Source: Paguma larvata
Taxonomy: Eukaryota; Chordata; Mammalia; Carnivora; Viverridae
Assembly (NCBI GenBank): GCA_030068075.1
Contig: CM057827.1
Coordinates: 70,632,500 to 70,696,499, forward strand
DNA: 64,000 nt
Reading direction: 5' to 3'
The notes beneath the pieces were generated by a model. It was not told the origin of the DNA. It made no database searches and worked only from the letters and a program-made list of their open reading frames with translations. Shown piece after piece: positions 39,601 to 48,135 of the stretch; the first letter of the stretch is position 1, and each line of letters begins with the position of its first letter. Both the position numbers and the translations under genes were made by a program.

Positions 39601-42600
39601 AACTCTATAGCCTCATAAAGAAACCTCTCCTTTCTTGGCTTTCTCTTGCACCTGTTACCCACAGGGTTGCAGCTTTGGGCCCCTGCTCCTGGCCAATTAT
39701 TGCACTCTCCCACCACTCCCCTCAATCTTCTTACCACAGAAGGCTCTGCCTATCTCTTGGGAAACATCACTGAAACAAATTCAGTGTTATGAGAAAATCA
39801 AAAAGAAAGGAAAACTAGTAACTGAAAATGGAGAAAAGGAAACTTGGGATAGGGAAGCAATGAGGGTAAAATGGCCCAGAGTAGTCATTTAGAGGGACAA
39901 AAAGAAAGAGACATGTCTCCACTGAGTCTTTTGAGTTATTTTTTTTCTTTCTGGGTCCTGAATGAAATATTGAAAACGATTTTGTTCCATTAGAGAAGCA
40001 GTTAGACCAGGATAACAGAGCTCTCAGGGGTCAAGTGCAAACATTATACAACATGAGGGGGAGTTTCAGAATGTTCAGATACAGGATGAAGGCCATCATG
40101 ATTTGTTGGCCATGAAAGGTGCCTGGAGACCACCTAGTACTCCCAGTGAGCCACAGACTTGTTTCCAGTTTGAGCCATTGGTGCAGTCCTGTGACTGCAA
40201 GGCAAGTACAGTCAGAATCTGGCTTATTCATCTGTTAAAATCTTCTAGATTATTTTCACCATCAGATCTTACATGAAAACTGAATCTTCTCTTGGCCTTA
40301 ACAAATTAACAAAGGGGCAGAACATGATTATGAGAGAGCCACTGAGATGATTTTGAAGTTGGAAAGTGGACTCTGTCAAGGAAACCTCATGGGGATGTTA
40401 TGAGAATAAGATAGGTTAATATTTGTAGAACACTAAGAGGTCTTGGCTCCTAGTAAGTGCTTTATAACTTTTAAACGGTTATATTTTTTGACTGAGATTG
40501 TTATAAAACTGTGATATTTAAAAAAAAGAAGGGGGGATAAATCAGCCAGGAGAAGAGAGTGAGGGCAAGAATAAAGCTTTAATCCGCAGTTAACCTTCCC
40601 TAAGGGGTTAAAAACAAACAAACAAACAAACAAACAAAACAACTTGAGTTACAACCAAGGAAGAAATATAAGTGAGACCAGGGCAGACACAGAGCCACTG
40701 CTGCCAGTGTGCCAATCTTATTGTTCACAGCCAGTATTTGTTCTGATTGGTTAGCGCCCATGCCATACCAGTGGTTAAATATTTTTATTATCACTCCTGC
40801 AATAAGAAAGAACTTCCTGACAATGAAGCTGTTGGCAATGGCCAGGGCGACTAGGGGATGCTGTAAAGTCTCCATTTTGAGACATTCATCATAAAATGGT
40901 GTTGTCTTCCTAGAGGCAGAACAGTCTCCTGACCTGTAAATAGCTCCACCAGTGTCCAAATACTTTTCTAATTACTGAGATGAGTTTCTCCCATTCTCCA
41001 CAGTGCATCTCAACCCTGCTGATGCTGGTCACCAGCGATATGTACACACTCATCAACTATGTGGGCTTCATCAACTACCTCTTCTATGGAGTCACAATTG
41101 CTGGACAGATAGTTCTTCGCTGGAAGAAGCCTGACATCCCCCGCCCTATCAAGGTGCGAGAACCTACCCTTGAGACCCCCTCCCCCTCCTCTACTGGTTC
41201 TGGCTGCAGCTCAGATTTTTAAATCACCTTGTTCTCAGCTGCTGACCAGAGATCATAATCTCTATGATGGTAGCAGACCCTCTGGGAAGCAAGGGCTATG
41301 TATGAATGGGGTAGCCGTTTCCATTTTCCACTGGAGGCAGGACCAGAACAAATTGCAGCTGGAAGAATAAGTTAGATTAAATGATACTTTCATCAGGTCA
41401 TTTCTTTGTTTCCTATGACTCTTTTTTTTTTAATTTTTTTTAACGTTTATTTATTTTTGAGACATAGAGACAGAGCGTGAGCAGGAGAAGGGCAGAGAGA
41501 GAGGGAGACACAGAATCCAAAGCAGGCTCCAGGCTCTGAGCTGTCAGCACAGAGCCCGACGCGGGGCTTGAACTCACAGATCATGACCTGAGCCGAAGTC
41601 GGCCGCTCGACCGACTGAGCCACCCAGGCGCCCCTGTTTCCTATGACTCATAAACTCCAGTTGATTTTTCCAGATTCCCTTATCTCTCCAGCATTTCCCT
41701 GAACCAGCTGGTCTGGCCAGTCTCCTCCTCATCCCTCCAGATAGCTGAGTTTACTTGAGCTATGTCTCCATCTCAGAATGAGTTTCCTTCTCCCGTCAGC
41801 CTATCCAAATCCTAACCATTTTCCACATAGACCTCAAGTTCCTCCTTTTCCCTGAAGCTTCTCAGTCCACTCCAGCCCTCCATGAGCCTCCCTTTTTAAA
41901 CTACTATGGCCCTATAGGTAGTACGGTGCTTGGTGAACCTATTGATGGCTACAGGAGATAATTGTGTGGTGGGAATGAATGAGATTGCTCAGTACAAAAT
42001 ATGTAAGAGCACTCTGGGTTCTCCTGCAAATTAGAAGAATAGAGTATAGCCCTGAGCTATTTGAACAATCCTTCTGGAAACAGAGGTGACTAGATCCTTC
42101 CAGAAGATTCTTCCAGCTGAGAAATTCCAGCTCTCCAAATCTGTTTTCCACCACCACTTTCCTACCACTCTTAGAAAGCCTGCTAGAGGGGTGCCTGGGT
42201 GACTTAGTCGGTTAAGCAGCCGACTTTGGCTCAGGTCATGATCTCACGGTCTGTGAGTTCGAGCCCCGTATCGGGTTCTGTGCTGGCGGCTCAGAGCCTG
42301 GAGCCTGCTTTGGATTCTATGTCTCCCTCTCTCTCTGCCCTTCCCCTGCTCACGCTCTGTCTCTATGTCTCTCAAAAATAAATAAATGTTAAAAATTTAA
42401 AAAAAAAAAAAGAAAGAAAGAAAGCCTGCTAGAAGCATGACAATGTAGAATAACTCATCCCGCCCCCAAACCTTGCATACCCTCTGAGAAGAGATGACAA
42501 GGAAGAGGAAGGCAGCTGAATCTAGAGTCTTGAAGAAGACTCTACTGGGAACTCCTACCTGTGGCCAACCAGATGAGATGAAGCTCATAGAGCTGATGCT

Positions 42601-44085
42601 TCTTTTTGAAAAAACTGAGGCCCCAGACTGCCTTATACTTTGGCAGGTTTCCTGATTTCTCAGGCCTGGGTAGATTTATCTTCTTAAATTGCTGGAGAGA
42701 AACACATTGAGACTGATCCTGGGATCAGATCTCCCACATTGAGAGGGATGGACATTTGCCCACATGGTGCCCAGATGAGGGCCCTGCCTAGAACCGGGCA
42801 AGGGGCAAGGAGCCTGACAGATCCAGGCCACTTCCTTGTTTCCTCTCCCTCATTTCTCCACTTCCCCTCCACCCTAGGACCCCAACAAATATATACCAAT
42901 ATACCAGCAAGCTTATCAATCCCCATGGGCTTCTCTGGCTGCCTCAAACACGTGGCATGGATGACAAGGCCTTGTTTGATCCTACCCAGAAGAGAAGATC
43001 CAGTGAGGATCATTCCCTCCCTAGTTCCCCTCTTCTCTTCCTGTCCCACTACCCAAGTTCACCAATGTTTGCTGACAGACATAGCACTTGATCTTTCAGG
43101 CCTAGTGGGTATGGAAGCCACAGAGCTGAGTGAAGCCTACCCTTTGCCCTCAAAGATGCCTCCCTGTAGGCTGAGAAGAAGGAGGACACCCTGATCCTGG
43201 GCCCCATGGGGTCCACATAGCTAACAGCACCTCTGCTCCACAGATCAACCTGCTGTTCCCCATCATCTACTTGCTGTTCTGGGCCTTCCTGCTTATCTTT
43301 AGCCTGTGGTCGGAGCCCGTGGTGTGTGGCACTGGCCTGGCCATCATGCTGACAGGAGTGCCCGTCTATTTCCTGGGTGTTTACTGGCAACACAAGCCCA
43401 AATGTTTCAATAACTTCATTGGTGAGTTGTTGAGGGTGCTGGATGGGTAGAGGGCCTTCTGGTCTGGACTGGGTCTGCTAGTCAGGAGGCCTAGACCGGT
43501 CCACAGAACTCTGTAGAAGAAGATGAGATAAGAAAGAGTGGGTTGCCTTCCCAGAGACCTCTGGGGAGGGAAGAACAGCTAAGGTTTGCATACAGACCTT
43601 AACCTGTAAGAATAGGCAACTTGACAGCCATCCTGCAGGAGGTGCCCAGGGTGGAGGCCAGGGAAGGCCCCGGAAGTGGTGGCAGGCATAGTAGGGAAGG
43701 TGAAAGACTAAGGCTTTGATGGGATTGGGAAGCCAGCAAACAGGCTCCCCAGAGACAGAGGAGGTGGCAAGGTGACTGTCTCCTGGAATGGAAGTCTCCT
43801 GAAGGTGCTGGCAGCTCTGCTGAGTCTACATCTGGGGCAAGAGATCTGGGCAGGGCTATAGCCTGGTTGGCCGGGTTGGTGAGATGCTCAGCACTGACCT
43901 GTTCTATGTAACCTCCCATAGAGCTGCTAACCCTGGTGAGCCAGAAGATGTGTGTGGTTGTGTACCCCGAGGTGGAGGGGGGCTCGGGGACAGAGGAGCT
44001 AAACGAGGACACAGAGGAACAGCGGCAGCCCATCTACCAGCCCACTGCCTGCAAGGACAAGGACTCGGAGCAGCCCCAGCCCTGA
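9423..44085 (+). CDS. SLC7A8: SLC7A8 (LAT2) amino acid exchanger light chain, exons 2-11, 5' partial
   Basis: This gene encodes the Na+-independent antiporter for small and large neutral amino acids, a 12-helix APC-superfamily permease that pairs with SLC3A2 (4F2hc) in basolateral membranes of kidney and gut epithelium. Ten exons join in frame: 9423-9627, 10524-10675, 30768-30893, 32944-33097, 33699-33822, 35291-35394, 39225-39321, 41004-41153, 43244-43421 and 43922-44085. They give 484 residues plus a TGA stop. If the missing exon 1 codes for 50 residues, as I recall for human, the whole protein is about 534 residues against 535 in human. On that numbering I see the unwound helix 1 motif GSGIF, Asn134, Cys154 (the known disulfide to 4F2hc) and the helix 6 motif SFAYGGWN with gate residue Phe243. 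All introns are GT-AG. There are no frameshifts or premature stops, so the gene looks functional. SLC7A5 and SLC7A7 are less likely, because the residue-level match and the CEBPE neighbour both point to SLC7A8. Confidence 0.97.
9628..10523 (+). other. SLC7A8: SLC7A8 intron 2
   Basis: This 896-bp GT-AG intron holds no recognisable repeat of the main families and no gene. The 3' end has a pyrimidine-rich tract followed by TTCAG. Short open frames within it read out of exon 3 or are chance. Confidence 0.85.
10524..10675 (+). CDS. SLC7A8: SLC7A8 exon 3
   Basis: It codes for about residues 119-169: helix 3 ([17 protein letters not shown]), the external loop TCFPPESG, and the start of helix 4. Cys154 in that loop is the residue known to form the disulfide with SLC3A2, and Asn134 lies in the substrate site. 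The donor GTAAGT follows a split Leu codon that exon 4 completes 20 kb downstream. Confidence 0.97.
10868..11117 (+). mobile_element. CAN SINE
   Basis: A full-length SINE at 10882-11100 with an AAGAAGAAAC duplication on both sides, drawn out on the right into an AAG repeat. Confidence 0.9.
11165..11345 (-). repeat. MIR-like SINE, reverse
   Basis: GAGCCTCATGACAAATCCAT followed by GGGGTAAGCAGGGCCAATAT is the reverse MIR core. Confidence 0.5.
11580..11785 (+). mobile_element. CAN SINE, shortened
   Basis: A SINE with a small internal loss in the head, at about 11601-11768. Near-repeats AAATTTCAGAGAAGGGG and AAATTCAGAGAAGAGGG flank it. Confidence 0.88.
13496..13522. repeat. Poly(T) tract
   Basis: A nearly pure T run within SLC7A8 intron 3 with no SINE or L1 body attached that I can recognise. 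Confidence 0.85.
14211..14223. promoter_or_regulatory. Perfect palindromic T-MARE
   Basis: TGCTGAGTCAGCA is the exact 13-bp consensus for MAF homodimers and NRF2/BACH-small-MAF dimers. An AGGTCAAAG nuclear-receptor-like site lies about 20 bases before it. Confidence 0.5.
14249..14272. repeat. Poly(A) tract
   Basis: A 24-base A run with no recognisable retroposon body before it. Confidence 0.85.
15599..15922 (-). mobile_element. Tigger-like non-autonomous DNA transposon
   Basis: The ends CAGTTACCCTTGAAC and GTTCAAGGGTCACCTG form terminal inverted repeats, with TA before the left end. The interior matches the Tigger/MER8-type consensus as I recall it, with a deletion. There is no transposase frame. 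Confidence 0.8.
17338..17590 (+). mobile_element. CAN SINE with target duplication
   Basis: A full-length SINE at 17350-17578, with AAATGGGAGTAG repeated at 17338-17349 and 17579-17590. Confidence 0.93.
17640..18010. repeat. Old mammalian interspersed repeat, family uncertain
   Basis: Phrases such as GGGCCATGTCAGACAGATTG and GATTGACATGATCAAATTTA recur in many mammalian genomes as an old, highly diverged repeat. Similar phrasing occurs near 16240-16560. I cannot name the family with certainty. Confidence 0.35.
21859..22071 (-). mobile_element. CAN SINE, reverse, with target duplication
   Basis: A minus-strand SINE at 21872-22058, bracketed by CTGAGCACTGTTC at 21859-21871 and 22059-22071. Confidence 0.92.
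22074..22270 (+). mobile_element. CAN SINE
   Basis: A full-length plus-strand SINE directly after the duplication of the preceding reverse copy, part of a three-SINE cluster. Confidence 0.92.
22276..22490 (+). mobile_element. CAN SINE
   Basis: The third SINE of the cluster, starting within a few bases of the tail of the previous one. Confidence 0.92.
23780..24277 (-). mobile_element. MaLR-type (MLT1-like) solo LTR, reverse
   Basis: An old ERVL-MaLR LTR of about 498 bp. The phrases TATTGCTGCTATAACAAATT, TTTTCCAGCTTCTAGAGATG and AATCTCCCCATCTGAAGATC are the reverse complement of the MLT1 family consensus as I recall it. There is no internal coding sequence. It is heavily diverged and inert. 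Confidence 0.75.
24586..24837 (+). mobile_element. CAN SINE with target duplication
   Basis: A full-length SINE at 24598-24825, with AAGATTGCTGGG at both ends. Confidence 0.93.
27474..27832 (-). mobile_element. 5'-truncated L1 3' end, reverse, with target duplication
   Basis: A poly(T) start at 27487 followed by L1 3' UTR/ORF2-end sequence to 27819. The 13-bp duplication GATCTGGTGCTTT lies at 27474-27486 and 27820-27832. Confidence 0.85.
28369..28470 (+). mobile_element. Old CAN SINE fragment inside L1
   Basis: A diverged tRNA-Lys head (GGGTTGCTCAGTTGGTAGAA) joined directly to an old-type tail, GAGATTACTTTAAAAAAAAT. Confidence 0.75.
28478..28644 (+). pseudogene. Unidentified processed retrocopy (3' end only)
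   Basis: GC-rich sequence unlike its surroundings, with an ATTAAA at 28611-28616 and an A run starting 16 bases later at 28633. Rough flanking repeats (AAATAAAATCTT and AAATAAATGAATCTT) fit reverse transcription of a polyadenylated RNA. I do not recognise the parent gene. Confidence 0.55.
28662..28879 (+). mobile_element. CAN SINE
   Basis: A full-length SINE head and CT-rich body, ending in an AAT-rich tail next to the following reverse copy. Confidence 0.9.
28880..29130 (-). mobile_element. CAN SINE, reverse, with target duplication
   Basis: A near-consensus minus-strand SINE at 28892-29118, flanked by AATAAAATCTTT at 28880-28891 and 29119-29130. It probably inserted into the tail of the preceding SINE. 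Confidence 0.95.
29143..29353 (+). mobile_element. CAN SINE with target duplication
   Basis: A SINE at 29155-29341, flanked by AATAATAAAGTT at 29143-29154 and 29342-29353. Confidence 0.93.
29641..29877 (+). mobile_element. CAN SINE with target duplication
   Basis: A near-consensus SINE at 29656-29862, flanked by AAAAAGCTATATATT at 29641-29655 and 29863-29877. Confidence 0.95.
30039..30266 (+). mobile_element. CAN SINE with target duplication
   Basis: A SINE at 30050-30255, flanked by GTGTGGAAGTG at 30039-30049 and 30256-30266. Confidence 0.94.
30768..30893 (+). CDS. SLC7A8: SLC7A8 exon 4
   Basis: It completes the split Leu codon and codes for about residues 170-211: [19 protein letters not shown], then the helix 5 segment [19 protein letters not shown]. 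The acceptor is ATTTCAG with only a modest pyrimidine tract. The donor is GTGAGT after the first base of a Gly codon. Confidence 0.97.
30894..32943 (+). other. SLC7A8: SLC7A8 intron 4
   Basis: A 2.05-kb intron with a possible retrocopy or intronic poly(A) end near 32100-32513 and an old repeat-like stretch near 31910-32060. The acceptor is GTCCACAG. Nothing else is recognised. Confidence 0.8.
32100..32513 (+). pseudogene. Possible processed retrocopy or intronic poly(A) end
   Basis: AATAAA at 32483-32488 is followed 15 bases later by a ten-base A run (32504-32513), the layout of a reverse-transcribed mRNA 3' end. The sequence before it is AT-rich and UTR-like. I do not recognise a parent and see no clear target duplication. 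A real intronic poly(A) site of SLC7A8 is the alternative. Confidence 0.35.
32944..33097 (+). CDS. SLC7A8: SLC7A8 exon 5
   Basis: It codes for about residues 212-262. It opens with [12 protein letters not shown], an extracellular loop, and continues into helix 6 with [19 protein letters not shown]. On human numbering Phe243 of SFAYGG is the aromatic gate over the substrate. The exon ends in TEELVDPYK, with the Lys codon split by the donor GTGAGT. Confidence 0.97.
33098..33698 (+). other. SLC7A8: SLC7A8 intron 5
   Basis: A 601-bp GT-AG intron ending in a long pyrimidine tract and CTACAG. It contains long overlapping open frames that run into exon 6 but no repeat and no recognisable gene. Confidence 0.85.
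33699..33822 (+). CDS. SLC7A8: SLC7A8 exon 6
   Basis: It codes for about residues 263-304: [19 protein letters not shown] then [22 protein letters not shown]. This is helix 7 with the conserved NLPRAI motif before it and the following loop. The exon ends on a complete codon before the donor GTAAGA. Confidence 0.97.
34690..34855 (-). repeat. MIR-like SINE, reverse
   Basis: TTTTACAGATGGAAAAACTG followed by AGGCACAAAAATTAAGGACC is the reverse MIR core. Confidence 0.6.
34870..34990 (+). repeat. MIR-like SINE
   Basis: GCCTTAGTTTCCTCATCCAT and AAGATAAGGAAAACAAATG match the MIR core. Confidence 0.6.
35001..35040. repeat. GTT/ATT microsatellite
   Basis: Pure GTT repeats turn into ATT repeats within SLC7A8 intron 6. 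Confidence 0.9.
35291..35394 (+). CDS. SLC7A8: SLC7A8 exon 7
   Basis: It codes for about residues 305-338: [19 protein letters not shown] then [15 protein letters not shown]. This is helix 8 with the conserved [13 protein letters not shown] signature. The final Arg codon is split CG/G across the intron. Confidence 0.97.
37480..37690 (+). mobile_element. CAN SINE
   Basis: A diverged full-length SINE head and body with an A-rich tail. AACTTTTAG precedes both this and the next copy. Confidence 0.88.
37721..37925 (+). mobile_element. CAN SINE
   Basis: A second SINE 30 bases after the previous one, same orientation, with an AATAAATAAATATT tail. Confidence 0.88.
38050..38560. repeat. AT-rich old LINE-like sequence, uncertain
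   Basis: Phrases such as GAATCATACTGTATGGAACC and TGTGAGCATGTTCTCATGTA resemble old L1-related repeats. A similar style is seen at about 14440-14700. The family is not certain. Confidence 0.35.
38573..38630 (-). mobile_element. CAN SINE head fragment, reverse
   Basis: Only the tRNA-like head is left, reading GAGATCATGACCTGAGGTG to CCATACAGGTGCCC. Confidence 0.8.
39225..39321 (+). CDS. SLC7A8: SLC7A8 exon 8
   Basis: It codes for about residues 339-371: [20 protein letters not shown] then [12 protein letters not shown]. The motif ARxGHLPxxLAMIH followed by TPxPALLF is typical of the LAT branch of the APC family. The donor is GTAAGG. Confidence 0.97.
39322..41003 (+). other. SLC7A8: SLC7A8 intron 8
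   Basis: A 1.68-kb intron that is mostly unique sequence, with a CAAA microsatellite at about 40612-40640. The acceptor is CTCCACAG. Nothing else is seen. Confidence 0.8.
40612..40640. repeat. CAAA microsatellite
   Basis: About six CAAA units in SLC7A8 intron 8. Confidence 0.9.
41004..41153 (+). CDS. SLC7A8: SLC7A8 exon 9
   Basis: It codes for exactly 50 residues, about 372-421: [20 protein letters not shown] then [14 protein letters not shown] and [13 protein letters not shown]. It covers helix 10 and the cytosolic [13 protein letters not shown] segment. The donor GTGCGA is weaker than the other donors of this gene. Confidence 0.96.
41407..41649 (-). mobile_element. CAN SINE, reverse, with 15-bp duplication
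   Basis: A near-consensus minus-strand SINE at 41422-41634. TGTTTCCTATGACTC lies at 41407-41421 and 41635-41649, so the insertion is young. Confidence 0.96.
42173..42433 (+). mobile_element. CAN SINE with 15-bp duplication
   Basis: A SINE at 42188-42418. AGAAAGCCTGCTAGA lies at 42173-42187 and 42419-42433. Confidence 0.96.
43244..43421 (+). CDS. SLC7A8: SLC7A8 exon 10
   Basis: It codes for about residues 422-480: [19 protein letters not shown], then [20 protein letters not shown] and [19 protein letters not shown]. These are helices 11 and 12 and the start of the cytosolic tail. The phase-1 donor GTGAGT splits the next Glu codon. Confidence 0.97.
43422..43921 (+). other. SLC7A8: SLC7A8 intron 10
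   Basis: A 500-bp intron of unique, GC-moderate sequence ending in CTCCCATAG. No other feature is seen. Confidence 0.85.
43922..44085 (+). CDS. SLC7A8: SLC7A8 exon 11, coding part
   Basis: It codes for the C-terminal 54 residues, from [19 protein letters not shown] through an acidic stretch to DKDSEQPQP and the TGA at 44083. The tail is cytosolic and is the least conserved part compared with the human protein as I remember it, being one residue shorter near the end. Confidence 0.96.
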
Positions 44086-44163
44086 GGACCACCATCCCCT
44101 CTCAGCTGGCTCCTTCCTCCTACACCCCATTTTTGCCCTCCTTCCCAGCCTAGGTTCCCCCTC

Positions 44164-44200
44164 CCCCAACACAGACACACAGACACACACACACACACAC
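44164..44200. repeat. CA microsatellite in SLC7A8 3' UTR
   Basis: A CA-rich run interrupted by two AGA steps, then pure CA. It is likely length-variable. Confidence 0.9.
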
Positions 44201-46053
44201 ACCTCTGCTTCTGTCAAGCAGGGGCAGGACCTGGGTGTGGGTGTAAAAAACTATAAACAAAGACACTGACATTTGTACCCAAAGAACTAGCTTCTTCCAC
44301 CAGGGCCTATATCCAAAACCCTGGTGAGGGTTTGCTCCAAGCAGTGGGAAGAGAGTCGAACTTCTGGGGGTACTCTACAAACCTCCCTGCACCGCCCTGG
44401 GGGCTCAAACCCTCAGTTGCCTCCTCAGGAGCCCAGTTCAGTACTGCCTTCCCTCCCCATTCCTGAGCCCAAGGGAGGCCTCCCCTAAGAGAATTGGAAG
44501 CAACAGTGAGTCTGTTGGGGAGGGACAGACTCAAGCAAATCTGTCATCTTTAAAGGTCAGCTGAAGAGACCCATATCTCTCTCCCTTCACTAGGGACCCA
44601 AGAAATCAGAGAGATGCTCCCCGCTGCCCTCTCCTCTCCACCTCCCCATGTACTTCCCCCCACCCCAGCTAGGGCTCCCTGGCTAGAGCCAGGTTCCTGT
44701 CGGGACACCACCTCCCTACTGAGCTAAGGACCAATGAGCAGGAGAACTGCCCCTTCCTCCTAACCCCAGCCAGGCCTGTGGAACAGATTGGGAAAGGCTC
44801 AAATTGCAGAAACCCAGCCCTGCCCCTGTCTCCTGCATCCTGACCCCCACTTGGTGCCAAAGCTTCCTGAAGCCAGAAAGTCTTCTTGTTTTCAATGTAG
44901 TGGACATTTCTCTCCTGATAGCAAAGCTGCTCAGGTCCTCTTCCCTCCCCACTCCCACGAGAAGGAGCAGTCACTCCATTATCCCTGCAGCCATGCCCCC
45001 AACATGCTCCCTGATGGTGCCCCCATCATGTCCTATTCCTCCTCTCTGGCTTGGCTCCGGGACCAACCAATGTGAAGGCTCCCCAAGCCCTTCAGGCCGG
45101 AAACCCAAGCCAAATCAGCCTTAAGTCACCTCCCATCCAAGAACTGGACCTAAAAATACTCCCTGATTTCTAATCCTCAGGACAGACCTGCTATGAAAAG
45201 CCTTCCTGGAATGGAGTGTGCTTTCCCACCCACCCCCCAGAAGTGCCCATCCCATAAGCTGGGAGACTGTTTGGGAAGAGAGTGTCCTCTGAAGGCTAGT
45301 TTATCCCTCCTCCCGCAACTCAGATACCCCTCCTTTCTGGTACCACCGCTGCCTGTCTTTAGACAGCCTCCAAGACAGGATGAAAGGGCAGTGGCAGAAA
45401 GTACCCATTTTGGAGACACATTCCCTATGGTATGTGGACTTCTGGCCATCCTGTGGGCAGAGGCTGCCTTTCCCTGTACTCCAGAGGAAGGCCACCATGT
45501 TTGCCCTGGGTCTTGCAGCCTCCCCACCACACTTGCTGTGCTAGGACTAGGATCCTTTCATCGCAAAGCAGGAGTCCCCCTTTCCTACCTCCCTGTACCA
45601 TCTGCTTAGACTAGAACACATGGGGAGTCCTCCTGGCTTGCTTGGCTCCACCAACTCCCTACCTAGCCTGCCTGACCCCCCGTTGGTGAGCTGCCAGGTT
45701 TGGTTTGAGTTCTGGTCCCTTCCAAGTGGAGGGCGGGCTAGGGCTGGCCCCTGGAGGGTCAGGGGACCGTCCTCCAATTCTCTGTTCTCATTCCTCCAAC
45801 CTCCATCCCTCCTTCAATTGTTGGGGTTGATTTGTTTGTTTCATAAAGTGAATGCCTTACTTTTTTGGATAAATATTTTTGAAGCTGGTATTTCTATTTC
45901 TTTTGGATTTTTTTAATGTAAGGTTGTTGGGTGGGGGGGGGGGAGGCCTTAGTTATACCTGGATAATTATCTTCTGTCTTTAAGTTGGTTGAGGGTTAGA
46001 GTTCGTTTTGTGGAGGATTGTTTGGTTTTTTTGTTTTTTTTTTCTTTTGATGT

Positions 46054-46059
46054 AATAAA
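46054..46059 (+). terminator. SLC7A8: SLC7A8 poly(A) signal AATAAA
   Basis: A canonical AATAAA lies 1.97 kb after the stop codon, followed within about 50 bases by GT/T-rich sequence (TTGTTGGTGGT), as expected for a downstream element. Confidence 0.75.
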
Positions 46060-46221
46060 ATTTTAAATGGAAATGAAGTTGTTGGTGGTAATAATTCAAT
46101 CATCTCCTGAGCTAGAGTCCCCAGGCGTTTCCTATCTCGCGAGGAGTTTTTGGTTGCCAGCTTCACCCCAGAATGGTCCTTGCTCTGTCCCAGGGACCCA
46201 GTACCAGTACAAACAACCACC

Positions 46222-46266
46222 TCTTTGGGTTTGTTGTTGTTGTGGTGGTGTTGGTGGTGGTGGTTT
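46222..46266. repeat. GTT/GGT microsatellite
   Basis: A TTG repeat passing into TGG/GTG repeats just beyond the SLC7A8 poly(A) region. Confidence 0.85.
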
Positions 46267-47029
46267 TAACTACCTCTCATTTTGAACCAAAAACTTTCTC
46301 ATTTCTTCAGTAAAGTCAGAATGTGTTAAAGTTCCTGCTCTGTGCACTGTACTGAGAGCCTGCGCACTAGCTGGGAAGAAGAACCTCCTCACTGCCCAGG
46401 TGGGAATGTGGATGACAGACAGCACTAAGCTGAGTGGAGGGAGGCAAAGGCAGGGTGATTCCCTGAGGCCGGGTCAGCAAAGGCTTCTGGCACCAGGACA
46501 GCTGGCACCAGATGGGAAAGGAAGGGACAGGCTGAGCCTGTGGAGAGATGCCAGGGAGACTTAGGAAAGCACCCAGCCAGATCCAGGGAGTTTGACTGGA
46601 GGGACTAGGAGGTGAGGCGGGGTCCCCCTCAGCCACGCCGAGTAGACTAAGAGGACCGTGCTTAGTCGGAAAACTAGGAAGGCTATTGAGTGAGGACAAA
46701 GGGGGGAGCCGGTACAGTAGGAACAAGTCCACCTGGTGCTTTGGGTTAATTGCCGGAGGAAGTTGATGGGATTAGACCCAGTCCTTGCTTGGAGTGCCTC
46801 CTTCGTGGGCAGCCTCCCAGCTGCCTGTCCTGGAGCAGCATTACTCCAGAGCCAGTACTTCTGGCAGATGCTGGCAGGGGAGGGGGGGTTATTGAGACAT
46901 CACCCCCTACCATCTGGGACATATGAGGACACAGGCAGGCAAGACGCCTCCACTCCCTGGCCTGGCCCCAACACTCATTTCTTCTAGACAGACTGGAGGC
47001 ATGCCAGTCTCAGAGGCACAGATGCTTGG

Positions 47030-47100
47030 CTCTGAGTCCCAGGTCAGCAGCCACTAAACAGCTGTGTGTCCTTGGGCAAGTCACTTAACCTATATAGCAC
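47030..47100 (+). repeat. MIR-like SINE fragment
   Basis: TGTGTCCTTGGGCAAGTCAC followed by TTAACCT is the MIR core. Confidence 0.7.
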
Positions 47101-48135
47101 TTTCAGAGAAAAGGAAAAATAAAAAAGGATTAAACCTAATCTCAAAGGGTCCCTCAATCTCCCAGTCCCAGGGTGTCGTCCCCAGAGAGGAAGGGCAAAA
47201 CTGGGCAGAGGCCAGTTTTGTGCAAGAGGCTGCTCTCCAGGACTCAAATCCACCATTTTAAACCCCCTGTGCCCCAATCCACACACTTTTCCTTTCCATG
47301 GGCTGCCAGCATATCCTCCATGTTGCCTCATTCCAGCAAGTCTGGCCCTTCCCAATCTCCTCTCACCGCGTGGAGACACTTGTTCCTCTCCACTACCGCC
47401 ACCCCCCTAAGGTGACATTTGCTGACCTTTTTAGCCTGGTCAAATGGGCAAATGTGGGTCTCCTCCTGGGCAACATGCATTTATTTTTAACCTGGGCCTT
47501 TAGCCTGTCTTAACCCTGTCAGTCACTTCAATGGTAGGAATTCAGATGCTGAGACCTTAGGGACTTTGGGGGTCACTGAAATCATAGCTGCTTGAGCATT
47601 CATTTGTTAGTCACACAACATATCTTAGAACCATCATGTCCAAGGAGTTTGCTATATGCTATGAGAACAGCAGACTTATTCCTGAATTTTCCAAATCAGC
47701 ACAGATTTCAAATACTTTGTCCCATTGACTCCACGAAAATATTCATACTTGACAATCCACCTCTCCTAATTGCACTTCAAGCAATATGGTCGCCACAGTG
47801 GAAGAAGTCCAAAAAATGGATCTGACCCTACCCCCACGGAGCAAATAGTCTATGAGGGAAAGAAGGCAAGAAGGCACATGACACATACATGTGCACTTCC
47901 GGGCATTGCTGACTGCCCACGCTGGATGGGCTTCCAGCTGAGTCTGCCAGATCCCCAGAGCCTGCACGGTGCCTGGTGCCTACATGCCCAAAAAATACCC
48001 ATCAAGTTGAGGCATTGGATGAGGCTACAGATAGTTTGTCTACTTAGGAGACACAGATAAACCGCAAGAGGTGGTCAGAGAAGGGGCGGAAAAAGACTGA
48101 ACATTTACCGATAACAATTGCTCTCTATACATTAT

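Larger units (their letters stand above)
41154..43243 (+). other. SLC7A8: SLC7A8 intron 9
   Basis: A 2.09-kb intron holding two young CAN SINEs in opposite orientation, at 41422 (minus) and 42188 (plus), each with a perfect 15-bp target duplication. The rest is unique sequence without recognised features. Confidence 0.85.
44086..46075 (+). other. SLC7A8: SLC7A8 3' UTR
   Basis: About 2 kb of CT-rich, SINE-free sequence between the SLC7A8 stop and the AATAAA at 46054. It contains a CA repeat (44164-44200) and a G run near 45932. Freedom from CAN SINEs, against their density in the introns, fits a transcribed 3' UTR. The exact cleavage point is inferred. Confidence 0.8.
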
